DNA of 64,000 nt from Tyto alba (Eukaryota; Chordata; Aves; Strigiformes; Tytonidae). The notes beneath the pieces were generated by a model, which saw only the letters and a list, made by a program, of their open reading frames with translations, had not been told where the DNA came from and ran no database searches. Positions within the stretch are counted from its first letter, which is position 1, and every line of letters begins with the position of its first letter. The DNA lies in assembly GCF_018691265.1 (NCBI RefSeq), contig NW_024881316.1, forward strand, positions 28,145,319 through 28,209,318, in the 5' to 3' direction. Of this stretch, positions 38,401-50,200 are shown in pieces. Position numbers and translations under genes: made by a program.

Positions 38401-39240
38401 TCACATCCATCTGTGGGTATCAGCCATGAAAGCCCCATGCACTGGGCAACTGGTGCCTGTCCCATCACAAGAAACGTGTTGCCACTCATGCAGTAGGTCA
38501 TGTCTTACATACACTGCCACAGGCAAACTAAGAAATCTGTAGACTATACTATAAAAGTCTTGAAATCTCACTGCAAAGCCTTCAGAAGTATCAGATTTCA
38601 AGGTAGTATCTAAAGAACTACTGTTCATAACCAGATAAACACATGTAACTAGTTCATGAGCTACTGAGCCAGAAGGTGGGGAAAAAAAAAAAAAATAAAA
38701 AAAAGACAAGATGGATTATACAAAGCAAGTCAGACAGATTATCAAGATCAAACAGATCACCCAAGTGAAAAGAATGAAGGGCCCATTGAAGAAAACAGCT
38801 GAACAGCCAGAACCCCTGCCTGAGTAATGGGCTTGCGGTTGTAGGCGCTCAACATGTCCCATGTTCAGGCAATAAATCTGTGTCTCCTGAGCACCAACAG
38901 AAAATTCAAAAAATGTAATACTTCATTTCTACTGCAGAACAGATCTCTCACTGGGGTTCACTAAGCAGAGTAAAGGCTTTGGAAAAACATTTATTTTCTT
39001 TACAATAATAGCAATAGTCACAAACTAGCATTTATTTATTTATTAGCAATTATTCAGCATGAGACAGTTTTTAAACAGTCAATCTTTCTTACTTCCTGAC
39101 TCATGCAAAAAAAAAAACTATGCCTTTTAATGGTAACAGTTAAATTACACAACTGAAAAAAATAAGATACTTTCTACATTGCAATTGAACAACTTCAAGC
39201 CCGCTAGCACAAGGTAAAAGATCTGAAGTAGCTTTGAGGG

Positions 39241-39270
<30 letters not shown>
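39241..39270. repeat. Poly(A) tract, 30 nt
   Basis: Uninterrupted A run about 1.1 kb downstream of the ARHGEF10 first-exon donor. On the transcribed strand it is poly(T). No retroposed sequence was recognised beside it. Confidence 0.8.
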
Positions 39271-39274
<4 letters not shown>

Positions 39275-40226
39275 TGAACAAATACTTAAATGAAAGAGGA
39301 CAGGATTTAGGAAGGATGAAATCTTTTTGGTCAAAAACGCAAGCACCACCTAAACGCCTTTGAAATAAACCTTTGCTGTGGACAAACTATTACTAGCTGT
39401 CTTCCCAAGCACCTGGCATTGCCTACTGACAAACCTCACTCACTCACCCTGGTGAGTGACTGGTCAATGTTTTAAAGCTGTTCTTGCCTTACCCTGTAAG
39501 AACAGGGCATCTGTCAAAAGTAACTGCATGGTCTGGGATCACCACAAGCAACTATGTAACTCCTCCAATAGTTAAAGTGTTAATTACAAAGAAACCAAAG
39601 ACAATTCAAAACAAAAACAAACCACAAAAACAACAAAACAGAAACGGACAGCTGTTGCTGTGTCAAAGCATTTTCCCCTCTGTTTCAAGAAAGCCAATTT
39701 AACTACAGATGCCAACTACAAAGCTGGTGTTGAACAGTTTTTAAGAAGGGGGAAGGAAAGAAACTCAAGTTCCCCTGGGAATTCGGTTTTCAATATCCCT
39801 GTCCCTACCTGATGAAAAGGAGAGCGAAGCTGGAGCCGGGCAGCTCCCGATGCCGAACGCCACGCAGAGGCGCACACGCGAGCAAAAACGCCAGCGAAAG
39901 CCTTGGGGAATAAACTCCACCAAAAGTTCGGAAGAGGGGTAAATGCGTCTATGAGCGACCCCTTGCACCCTCGCTTCAGTAACTCGCCAAGCCGCGTTAC
40001 GCTGGCAGAATTTACTTAATACTACATTTTTTAAAAATCGGGGTTTCTTCTGCTCCGCCGAAGCGGGGGGAGATCGCCAGCTGCCCCCCCGCAGCCCCAG
40101 CGAGGCGCCGGCGGCGGGAAGCGGCGGGACGAGGAGGGGTGTCTCCCCGCCAAACACCGAGCCCGGCCTCGAAGGACAAAACTTCCCGTGACTGACACCG
40201 CAGCGAGACCCCGGCGGGAACACCCA

Positions 40227-40255
40227 CCTCCTCCTCCTCCTCCTCCTCCTCCTCC
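40227..40255. repeat. (CCT)n/(GGA)n trinucleotide repeat in the CpG island
   Basis: About nine to ten perfect CCT units, reading GGA on the ARHGEF10 strand. It lies 140 nt downstream of the proposed first-exon donor. In one minus frame it encodes a Glu run behind an ATG, but this frame has no other support. Confidence 0.85.
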
Positions 40256-40397
40256 GACGCCGCCAAGAGCCCCGAAGCCGCCGCCCGCCCGCTCCGCTGC
40301 GGCTCCGGCGGCTGCCCCGCTCCCCAAACCCAAACCCACCCCCGGCCCGGCCCGGCCCGCAGCCGCCGAGCGCGCCCGCCCGCCCTCCCTCACTCAC

Positions 40398-40520
40398 CGC
40401 CGAGCAGAGCTCCCGAGTCCCAGCGGGGACCCTCCCGGCCGCGGTCGCCGCCGCCGTTACCGCCTCCCCGGGGCTGCCGCCGCCGCGCCCCGCCCGCCGC
40501 CATCGGGGCGGGGCGAGGCT
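40398..40520 (-). other. ARHGEF10: ARHGEF10 candidate first exon (mostly 5' UTR)
   Basis: Within the CpG island the minus strand reads CTCGGCG|GTGAGTGAGG, a near-perfect splice donor with the exon ending at 40398. Tandem GC boxes lie about 165-190 bp upstream, a usual spacing for a CpG-island promoter and a short first exon. The transcription start is not visible, so the right boundary is a guess. An ATG at 40503 (minus) stays open for 35 codons to the donor and exits in phase 1. This could be an upstream ORF or an alternative N-terminus. Another possible donor, GGAGGAG|GTGGGT at about 40226, is weaker. Assignment to ARHGEF10 is inferred from strand and position. Confidence 0.5.
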
Positions 40521-40600
40521 CCGCCGCCTCCCGGTTGGCGCAGCGGCCCGCCGGTCGAGGAGGGGCGGGGCGGGGCGGGGCGGGCACTCCCCGCCCCCCC
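40500..40600 (-). promoter_or_regulatory. ARHGEF10: ARHGEF10 core promoter with tandem GC boxes
   Basis: Four overlapping GGGGCGGGGC units run at 40562-40584 and another GGGGCGGGGC lies at 40504-40513. These are classic Sp1/KLF-type sites and read G-rich on the plus strand. No TATA box is visible, as expected for a CpG-island promoter. The nearest supported downstream exon is on the minus strand. Divergent transcription to the right is possible, but no plus-strand gene is seen there. Confidence 0.55.
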
Positions 40601-40884
40601 CGTCTGCGTGTGTCCCCCCCTTGGACCCCCGCCGCATTCCTGCCGGCGGGGCGGGAGCCCGGCCCGCTGCCGGGGCGGGGGGAAGCCCCAGGGAGGGGGG
40701 GCAGCGCTGCCCGGGTGCAGCAGGGCTGGGGGGCGGGCGTGGGGCCAGGCCCAGCCCTGGAGAACGGGGCACACGCGGGACAAACTCCCCCCACCCCCCC
40801 CACCAGCCTCATTCTCCCGAACAGCCCACGAGCATGCTGGGAGGCGCGCTAGGCCGCGGGGGCAGTGCTGGGATTTCATCTCCT

Positions 40885-43645
40885 TTTCCCACTTGAAACT
40901 CGTCACTAGTTTTCAAAATGAAAGATTTTCTAAAGCTGCCGGCACCTCACACCTAAACCTTTAGATCCTGGCTCTTTCCTCCTCCTCCTCGCTCGACTCT
41001 CCCCACAGCAAGCCTCGCCGCGGACCGGCCGCGCTGTCGCTCCAAGCCCGTGTCCCTCAAACACCTAATGCCGATTCTGGAAGTAACATTCCCACGAATA
41101 CAATTCAGTACGCCACGTAACCCCTTCCACAGAAGTGAACAAAAAGAAAAAAAAAAAAAAAAAAGCCACCTTCACAAGATGCAATTATTCTGAAAATGTG
41201 TACTTCACAATATACCCATGTACACATCTGTCACACTCGATTAAAATAAATGCTCCAAAGTACAATTCTTCAAACATACTATAAGTCCTTGATATCAATT
41301 ACAACTATTTAATGTTGCTAAATATTATTTAAATACTTTGGACCACTTTTAAGCATGAAAACTGCAAGTTAAACGCTGTTCAAAGATCCATGTGTCATCC
41401 AGCAGTGATCCTTGCCTATTTAAGTGCATTCATGCTACAGTCAATAATGAAATACGTCCAGATATAGTAAATTCATTATCATTACATGAAAATGTTAGCA
41501 GGAAATGGTGGTGTTTCAAAAGACATTTGATTAATCCACCTTTCCTCTACATTTTTTATTTGTCTATAGTTTAACAACACACATTCACAACTATCCCATG
41601 TCTTCATGCGGGTTCATACAACCTCAATTACAAATTAGATATTTAAAAGTTGGGGGGGGGGGGGGGTTGTCTATGTTTTCGCAAAGTTATTTCTTTGTAA
41701 TGCAGTTTATCACCATGTGAACTTAAAATAGTTCTTACATAGCTCTGTAGGCTCCACATAAAAAATAAAATGAGAATGAATAATTGGGCCGTATGTAAAT
41801 GTTAAGGCCAGGAATACCATTATGGAATTCAGCCTCCAGTAGAGACACCATTTTATCCTGTTGTTTCATGTAATTTTTTAAATATGTTGCACTTCACTCA
41901 CACCCAGTTATCATTTCAGGAGCTGAAATGGCAGGGAATCAGTCTCTGGCAAACTGATTAATGACTGCTTATCATTAGAGGTCACATTAAAGAACAGACA
42001 AATATTTACACTAAGTGCAACTAGCTCAATTCCATGATTAAAAATATGATTTACTAGAAATATCCTTTTCTTTTTGGCAGCCAACACATTATCCATGTGC
42101 ACTAATTTATCCCCTTCATAATTACGTTTCACTGTTAGAGACACAAAATCCTTCCTGCTGTTCTTTTCTGAACCCTTTTGATCTTTGACAACCACTTTTT
42201 GATTCTGGTGACCATACATAAATATCCTTCTCTAATTCCAATAAGAGGTCGCTGTGGAAACCTTGTTGGACACACCAGACAATATCAGATCAACTTACAA
42301 AAAAAGCAAAACTAACTTCCAAAATAACTTGCATTCTTCCTACTATTTTCTAAGGCAACATTCTACTAGCAGTCATAATTAGCACCCTGATCATTGCAAT
42401 CACAAATTCATTATTTATCCACCCGTAATTGTCGATAATTAGAGTACTGATAACGCCTGTCTCCAGAGTTAAGATGATGCTTTTCATAACCAGGTCCTAA
42501 GAAGATGATGTTTAAATTGGGTTTACCGGTGAAACACGTACAACAAGACCTCCTCAAAATTTACTTACTCTCATTGTTGCCTACTGGGGCTTCAGAAAAG
42601 ATACCTCTTGTCTCCAAGCTACCATAGGTCATGTATCTACTCCAGAATGTGTACTGGTCATCTTAAGGACACCATGGACAATTAACTGTGTCCTGGCCCC
42701 ACGTGACACAATGTTGTGAAAAAGGGACCTCTTTTTTCTCTCTCCATGGAAATTGGGGTGGTTGAATGGAAACTTATGACACCTAAGAACATACATCATT
42801 CCTATTGCTTGCTTTCCAAAATGTTGCATGAAATCTGAACAAGGTAACTAAAACTTAGGTTACCAAGTTCTTCAGTGATGCCAGACTTTCTCAGTTTCTT
42901 CCTTCTGTTTACCAGCTAATGTAGATGGCACTTTCTCTTAGAGAGTTTTCATCCACTGGCAATTCAGAAATTGTTTCTCTTGTTGTTCTCAACCATGTTC
43001 TCCACAAAGACACTATGTCATTTGCTTACTGTAATCCTTCAGAAACCACTCAAAGACAGGACATCCAATGGCTTTACTTAACTTGAGCATCTGCAGTACT
43101 CATGCTGGAGCCTTGTGAAGTTACATCCCCTCTACTTCCCTTACCAGATAAGGTTGAATTACAATACTTTTTAAAATTTTTATATACATATACAAATTAT
43201 TTTTAAAAAGGCAAACCCACACAGCTTGCTTAAATTCAGACTGTTACATCAAAATAACATTTGGTTTTATAAAAGCATTGCTCATTCATGTTCTGACATG
43301 ACGCCTACTGCTGGCCTGTCTTCCAGCTCTCCCTGAAGCACCAGCACCCCTACTGGGAGACAGTTTGCCAATTCTGAGCATACCAGCACACATTAACTTG
43401 ACAAATGAGTTTTATAATACTGCCATGTTTTACCGGCACTAGAACTTCTTTTATGAATGCCTTTAAAAACTCTCTGCTTACAAGGAGACTTTGCAAGTCA
43501 AATTCTTCAGCTGCCAATTCAGATAGACTAGGTACATATTTTCCTAAATTTTAATACTCCTCAGAACCAGAGTCCTTGTGTTACATCAGCTCCTTATTGT
43601 CACGGATGGCACACGAGAGAGGGTACAGATAATGCTGTAACTTAT
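40885..43645. other. Intergenic region between ARHGEF10 promoter and the 43.6 kb LTR
   Basis: AT-rich sequence upstream of the ARHGEF10 promoter. It includes a 15-nt G run at 41652-41666 and a 19-20 nt A run around 41145-41164. No exon was recognised on either strand. Confidence 0.5.
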
Positions 43646-44410
43646 TGTGGTAGGTTGACCTTGGCCAGCAGGCCAGACCCCCACCCAGCCACTAACACTC
43701 TCCCTCTCCTCAACAGGACAGGGGGAGAAAATAAGATGGAAAGATCGTGGGTCAAAATGAAGACAAGGAGATCACTTAGCAACTACTGTCATGGGCCAAA
43801 CAGACTTGGCTGGGGGAAATTTCATTTATTGACAGCTAAAATTAGAGTAGGATGGTGAGAAACAAAAGTAAAACCACCTTTTCCCCTGCACTCCTTCTTC
43901 CCAGACTCAACTTCACTCCTTCATTCCCGACTCTTTTGCCTCCTCCAGCCCGAGAGGCACAGTGGGGTGGAGAATGGGGGTTGTGGTCAGTTCACAACAG
44001 CTCTGCTTTGCCACTCCTTCCTTATCACATTTCTCCCATGCTCCTGCGTGGGTCCTTCCCACAGGCTGCAGTCCTTCAGGATAAACCTGCTCCTGCATGG
44101 GCTCCTTCAGAGGCTGAGGGGAATCTCTGCTCTGATGCCTGGAGCGCCTCCTCCCCCTCCTTCTGCTCTCACCTTGGGGTTCACGATTGTTTCTCACTCT
44201 GTTTTTCCCCCTTCTCCTCTGACTGTCTGGTGTTTTTGCCCTTTTCTCAATATATTTCCCTCAAAGCACCCCCAGGGTGTCTGTGGGGCCGAGCCGTGCC
44301 CTGCGGTGGGTGGGTCGGAGCCGGCTGGAACCAGCCGTGTCCGGCGCGGGGCAGCCCCGGCCTCCCCTCACAGAGGCCCCGCAGCCCCCGGGGCACCTGC
44401 ACCTTGTACA
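43646..44410 (-). mobile_element. Diverged LTR-like element, minus orientation
   Basis: The forward strand starts TGTGGTAGGTTGACCTTGGC and shares with copy B a block of CTTCTTCCCAG, a CTC-rich segment and GGGGTGGAGAATGGGGGTTG-type sequence at about 43.87-44.0 kb. A minus-strand AATAAA lies at 43825-43830 and a TATA-like AATATATTG near 44250. The right end is taken at CCTTGTACA because GTAAC at 44411-44415 also occurs at 43637-43641, but that left copy is four bases away from the TGTGG terminus, so the exact ends are uncertain. The last 150 bp is much more GC-rich than the rest. It lies between the two genes. Confidence 0.6.
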
Positions 44411-47264
44411 GTAACATGCACAAGTTATTTCCATAACACAAAATTCCTACTTTTGGTTATTTTGCTGTGCTCTGATGGCTCTGCTTCATTCTGAAGCTGA
44501 GGAAGGGAAAAACCTGAATTAATACACTGTCACAGGAGGACCATGAAGCACTAAGGTCATGCAACCGTGAAAGACAAATGCAACCTTTGGCTGAAGCAGA
44601 GCTACTTCCAGTGGTGGGAAGGAAGTACTAGTGTAATACAAGGTATTGAGAAGACTTTATATGAAATACTATGCATTACTTTAAGCCGCCACCATTTAAG
44701 AAAAAGGAATTCAAGTGGGAAAAAATGGTAAATAAAAAGTATTAGGATGACTAGGAAAATAAAAGAGCAGGTTGATTTGTACTCATGAATATGCAAAAGA
44801 GCCTCCAGGGATAAAAAATAATTATGTAAGATAAAAAGGCAATAATAATATAAGAATAAATTACTATAAATTAGAACACACCGTAGGCTACTTCAGCTTT
44901 GGGTAATACATTGCTTGGGAACTTTGATGTCCTAAAAAAGGTCCTCAGACTTATCCTCAGCCAGTGGCACTGTGATACTTAAAACAATCTGTTGCTGAGA
45001 ATAAAAGAAGAGTTAAACCACTGGACAATCTACATATTCAACGTCCCACTGCAAACTGGTCAGCACTGTACAACGTAGCAACCAGTCTCAGCTATCTCAT
45101 CCCAAAGCCTCCTAATTTTTTTTCATGTTTATTTCCTATGACTCCTAAGCAAGGCCACTGCTGCTTTCCAGGATACACTTTCTTCCTGTAAGTATGACGC
45201 ACAAGACAAGATGATCAAGCTCTTGTTTGATGCTCCATGTTTAGTCTACACAAACCACTTCTCTGTACTTTTGTAGTTTGCCTGCACAGCTGTTTTTCAA
45301 GGTATCATAATTACCACCTTGATTTACTCTTAGAAGATCCTGACAGCAGAACTACACGGTCCATTAAGGTAGGAAAGTCAACCCTCTACTTTCTACAAAA
45401 CTAGTCCTTTCTCAGCCTTTCTCAGGTGTTCCCCGCCCCCCCCCCCCCCCCCCCCCCCCCCCCCCAGTGCAAGCCCGATGCTTAAACTTCGGTGAGCACA
45501 GCTTTGGCGACAAAATGCAGTGTTCACATGGCAAAGTGCTCTTGGCAGCAGAAGTAGCAAAGCAGGAGAGGGAAGCTGCAGACCTATATAGCAATAGCAA
45601 TATAAAAGTCACGCCAAGTTACTAACTGGAGCTGCCACTATAAGTACTAAAACAAGGTACATCCTCACAAGTCTTTACGGTAAATGTCAGAGAACATACC
45701 AGTGAAAACAGTGTCAGCTTATACAGCACTCTAATGTACACTAAAGGAGCAGAGGCAGCTAAAAAGAGACTCATATGAAGAAATAAATTATTTCAGACCA
45801 TAAGTAATGTATCCTTTATCTGATAAAGCTAGTATTAAATTTCAATTCTCTCTGCTCAGGTCATATCCTTAAGGACTCAGAAGTGACCCGAGCTGACTCA
45901 TCAGAACACACAGAGATAGCACCACGCAATGGCACAGCCAATTTCCTCGCTTTCTTCTTTGTGGACACATGAGCAGGCCCCACTCCATTCCTTTCATGCT
46001 AGGACTGTCTGCCACCTTGAACACTGACATCGTTGCACATTTGCTGCATCCGTCTCTTTGTCATTCCACCTCACTCAGCACTGTTTTTACTCAAGGAAAA
46101 CAGGAAGGCAGTGTGCTGCAAGAACACTTGTTTCTGCTGTGTGACACTACCACTAACAGAACACACCGGTTAGACAGTCAGTTCCAGAGCATGCCAGGTC
46201 TCTTCCAACACTGGAAACCCATCTGGGGGGCTGATAACTAGAACAACAGGCATAAATTTTTTGTTCCAAATTATCAACTTAAATACCAGCACCATGACAC
46301 AAGATCAAGATTGCAATTGCTGAATAATACCATCCATCAGGATAAGTGTGCTCTAATACTTTTCTGGGAATATGGTAGGAACTACTAAGTAAAATATATT
46401 TAACTATTAATTGAAAACATCTGAATAACAAAACATAGTAACATTTAAATTCCTTTTACATATTGTTTACAAATAAAAAGGACTTTATTCATACAAATAC
46501 TATTATGCATTATTCTTCTCATCCCAGCCTGTACCCACACAAATTCCAGAGTTAGTGGAGCTTTACACATGAATGTCTTACTTTTGCTTTAACTAATCTT
46601 GGGGACTTCAGAGGCAGCTAGCAAAATTATGCCAGCCAGTTGCTTAGACAGTGCATTCTTACAAGAATAATTAAAATGCCTGTAATAACTCTATTTTCCT
46701 TTAACTCACTAATGCTGGAAAGCATCAGGAATTAATTCTTGCAAAGCACCACACAGGACACACGCTTAATGCTTAGAACTGTATTTTGTTATTTAGCAAT
46801 AAGACAAGTTTTATGTTTTGGTTTTCTTCTTTTAAATTTAAGGTGTTTCATATTAAATCATGAAGTGTCATGTGGTACGAAATGAAGTGCCTTCACAGTT
46901 ACAGACAAATGCAAAAATAGACCACACACTTTAAATACACAAGCCAGAAGAGTCCTTCCTAAGTGATGCTTTTTAACAGTTTTTAATACATACTTACATA
47001 TAGCGCAGCTTCTAGTGTTTTATTCATGTAACTAAACATGCTCATGTTCATAATATATTAAATGTTGGTGAAGGGACATTAGTTTACAAGATTTTATAGC
47101 TATTTCCATGGATATGATATTACCTTTGCCAAGTTTAACAGCATATTTCAAAATAAACAAGTCATCTTTTTAGTGCATGCACTACAAAAAGTGTTTAAGC
47201 TACAAATAGCAAGTAAAAAATAGTAGGCATTATTTTCATCAGTAAATGAAACTCATGGTAGACA
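44411..47264. other. Intergenic region between the two genes
   Basis: Apart from the 40-nt C tract this is AT-rich sequence. Short open frames (up to 90 codons) show no domain or splice support. The end of the CLN8 transcript is placed at the right boundary. Confidence 0.45.
45436..45475. repeat. Poly(C) tract, 40 nt
   Basis: An uninterrupted run of 40 C after CCCCG, in the interval between CLN8 and ARHGEF10. C or G runs this long are rare in vertebrate DNA because they are unstable and difficult to replicate and sequence. The exact length is likely unreliable. Confidence 0.9.
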
Positions 47265-50200
47265 ATTATTCAATAAAATACTTTTATTTATGTACACATT
47301 GTAAAGATGTTGTACCGTTCAACAAATGTTATATTGTACCAGAGCAGACTTGAATTTGCTTAACACTTTTAAATTCACTTTAAGTGGGAGTCTCCCTGAG
47401 GTTAAGAAAGGTGTCTTATAACTGTACATGACATCAATATTTAATCAGTGTTATCAGGAAAAAGGAAAAACACTTGAAAGATTTGGACATGGGTACTTAG
47501 CGAAGGAAGGGCCTAACAGTACATGCTGAAAACTATTAGACAAAAACATTGCTGCGGTAATGTGACTGCTGCAAGGTCATGACCAGTACTGCAAGTAAGA
47601 GTAAATATTATAGAAAAATTTGTGGGTGCGAGGGGAAACCATGACAGCTTTTGGAAAAAAAACATGACAGGACACAAATGGAGGCAAACACAAACTGTGA
47701 CTTAGGAATGCTGTATGAAGACAGTAAGAACCAGGTGCCTGGGCAGAGTGTCTTAGATCAGACATCTTCCTTTAAAACACTCCCTCCCCATCCCCCCATC
47801 CCCCCCCCAAAAAAACAAAACCAAAAAAAACCAAACAAAAACAAACCTCTAAATAAACACCAAACACCCCCATCACAGTTTGTTTGTTTGGGATTTGGGG
47901 GATTTTTTTTTTTTTAAAGTTTCAGCCAGAAAGATGACACTAAGAGCACTCCTTGAATAAGCCTCTCCTACAAGAAAGCAGGGTGAAGTCTCTAATAATC
48001 ACCTAGGCAAACAAAAAGTTCACCCAAAAATCTATTATGCAAGAGTTGTCCAAATCACAGCAGCAGCACACCCTGTGACCTGATCTAGCCACTACTAAAG
48101 CTGACTGAATTTTTCTACATCAGAGTGCAGATGAGGACTTGTAAGAGAGGCCCAACAGGACTGGGATTAGTTTCACATTACCAAAATTATAAACAAACTA
48201 TAGCTAGTCTACCTTTGGGTTGAAGAGCAGCACTTAGTTATGAGAGTAATTAGACAGCAAAACCCTCAGTGAAGATAGCTTTTCCAGTCTTGTTTCAGAG
48301 CAATGAGACAGTCACCCACAAGCATAAACCAGAAAATCCTCTCGAAGAAAGCAGCCAAAAGGCACTGAAGAAAACACCTGAGTATAAAAAAAGAGGCTCC
48401 ATGTAATAGAACTGGTAACTCCAACTCTAGGCTGTCAAGATGAATAAGAAAGGTTGTCTGTATTTTTATGTCCTGTTGTATTTCTAGCTGGACTGTAAAA
48501 TCCCCTCACCCCTCAAACCAACAGAAACAAAATGAGTGCTGTCATTTGCTTTATTGCATCGCTCTCTTATTATAGGAGATCTAGTAGTGTTTAGGTTAAC
48601 AGGTGCTCTTAGGTATTATTATAGTTAAGACATATGAAAGATTTTCAAGATACACTGTAACAGTCTTTGCGTGAAAAAACTCACACTAAGATGCATACTA
48701 AAAAGACTGCCTTATTATGATAAAAAATACTTTTAGTGAAAGATTTAAAACCAATTTAATAACATTACACAAAGTAATAATACAAAATATTAAACTTTAG
48801 AAGTCTGATGCCACTAACAACTATCCACCTGTCTGCCTGGAGCACACCTAATCTCTTTTTTAAGTCCCAAATACACCAACAACCTCAAACCTCCATATTC
48901 TTTCATTTCAGCACACAGAAACTTCACCTTTTTTAGCCAGCCACTTTAAGAATTACTCACTTAGCCAAAACTTGTTTTTCTTCTGATGCTTCCATTTTCT
49001 GTTAAGATTCTTCAGAATTCTGTAGCTGGGATTTTTATAACAAACAACTTGTTTTATTGAATCCAAACCTTTCAGTTTTAAGCTACATAAAGCACACCAT
49101 CATTTTGATAGCTGGTGACTTATCCTCTGCCTTCTGCCCTTGGAACTCCTGTAAGTGAGGTTTGGATTCTGCAAGATACGCATTTGGGTCACATATTTGG
49201 ATTCTGTTTCTGAGGAATTCACCCCTCTGCTTTATTCTAAAGTACTTTTAACATTACTCTCCCCCACACAACCCCTCAGGAGAGATATGTAATTTTAAGC
49301 TTTAGAGAACCCTCTTTTCTATAAAATAGCATCCAGACAGGTGACACTGCCAAAACACTATATCATCATTCTGGTCTGCTTAGAATTAAGAAGGTAACAC
49401 AAAATTTAGATTTTTCTCTATTGAATATCTGAAGGATAACAGACAGGGTTGCTGTGCAAAATTACTAAGACCCTCGTAGCCTAGTTTTGAACAGGCAATT
49501 TCAGATATTCACCACTTCATCACACCAACAAGATCTGTCTGTACATTTGTACAGTAATGTACAGTAAGAAGTTTCCTCTCCCTCATACAGTAGCTTTTCA
49601 ACTCTATGCCCACAACAAAGTAAAATAGAGAATACAGCAACCTGGCCACTAGCTTCCTCAGAACAAAATCAAAGGCATTCCCACAAAAAAATTAGTAAAA
49701 TGAGGCTGTTTACACCAACCAGTGCTTCTCTTACACATTTAAAACAATATGCTCAACCACAGATCAGTACACAAAGCCTTTAACACACACCTTGACCTAA
49801 AATTCTTCACAGCTTGGGCTTGCCCTTTGGAAAGTAAAACTGTGTAGCAGTGTCCTCACACTATACAACAAAGTTTCAAAGAACAGGTTTTTTATCTCAC
49901 TAGTTCAGTACATGAAAATTAATTAATACCTTTATTATTCTCCTGCCACTAGGCGTCACTCTCTTCTATCGTGATCTTTATACCTTCATCTGCTGTCCAA
50001 CATTTCACCCAGGAACCATCAGTCCAACACTATTAGTAGGAGAACATTCACCACAGTTTGACAAATCCCTATCTAAAAAAGCAACCCCTATTCCTTAGGT
50101 CAAGGAAAAATTTAGTGATGTGGCAGATAAAGAGCAAAGGATCATTAGAGTCACTTTGTAAGTTCTTCAAAGTAAAGTAATACTAAAAGAACAACTGAAC

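Larger units (their letters stand above)
26703..40397 (-). other. ARHGEF10: ARHGEF10 intron 1
   Basis: About 13.7 kb from the candidate first exon to the start-codon exon. It contains two CR1 fragments (28.9-29.4 and 32.6-33.5 kb), long A runs at 35477-35498, 37546-37568 and 39241-39270, and an A/C-rich stretch at 39590-39645. I see no other exon, though further non-coding 5' exons would be invisible to this reading. Confidence 0.5.
1615..40503 (-). other. ARHGEF10: ARHGEF10 gene span (5' part only; continues beyond the left edge)
   Basis: This span covers the part of ARHGEF10 inside the window, from a candidate first exon in the CpG island at 40.4 kb to the last visible coding exon at 1.6 kb. 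ARHGEF10 is a Rho guanine nucleotide exchange factor (DH domain plus a C-terminal WD40-like region) that activates RhoA-class GTPases and is linked to slowed nerve conduction in humans. The visible coding exons (26627-26663, 6824-6994, 5260-5550, 4062-4125, 2788-2867, 1615-1671) join without any frame break. Junction codons are Val, Gly, Gly, Ser and Asn. They encode about 233 residues, all of it the low-complexity N-terminal region before the DH domain. The catalytic part lies outside the window. Recognition rests on blocks I recall from the mammalian protein, such as EQFDFDSGDEIPEADRQ, GYAVPSNLPLLLPAYSSPVI and ADPANTAWMEN. Confidence 0.93.
39820..40880. promoter_or_regulatory. CpG island at the ARHGEF10 5' end
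   Basis: About 1 kb of very GC-rich, CpG-dense sequence in otherwise AT-rich DNA. It includes a (CCT)n/(GGA)n run at 40227-40255, multiple GC boxes and long C and G tracts. It gives long open frames on both strands, up to 335 codons on the minus strand, but these follow from the low stop-codon density of GC-rich DNA and show no recognisable domain. It fits a promoter of a broadly expressed gene. Confidence 0.85.

Noticed and set aside
40012..40266. Minus-strand frame starting MAASEEEEEEEEEVG, resembling an acidic ARHGEF10-like N-terminus
   Set aside because: The Glu run is just the GGA repeat. The frame ends in intronic sequence and does not reach a donor in the phase needed for the next exon.
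39765..40772. 335-codon minus-strand open frame across the CpG island
   Set aside because: It crosses the proposed promoter, exon 1 and intron, is mainly Pro/Arg/Gly/Ala low complexity with no domain, and several other frames here are open for the same reason (few AT-rich stop codons).
40188..40964. 258-codon plus-strand open frame in the same CpG island
   Set aside because: Same composition effect; Pro-rich, no splice or start support, mirror of the minus-strand frame.
44256..44410. GC-rich 150-bp patch as a separate CpG-island promoter
   Set aside because: Contiguous with the LTR-like element and too short; better explained as its U3 region, though not proven.
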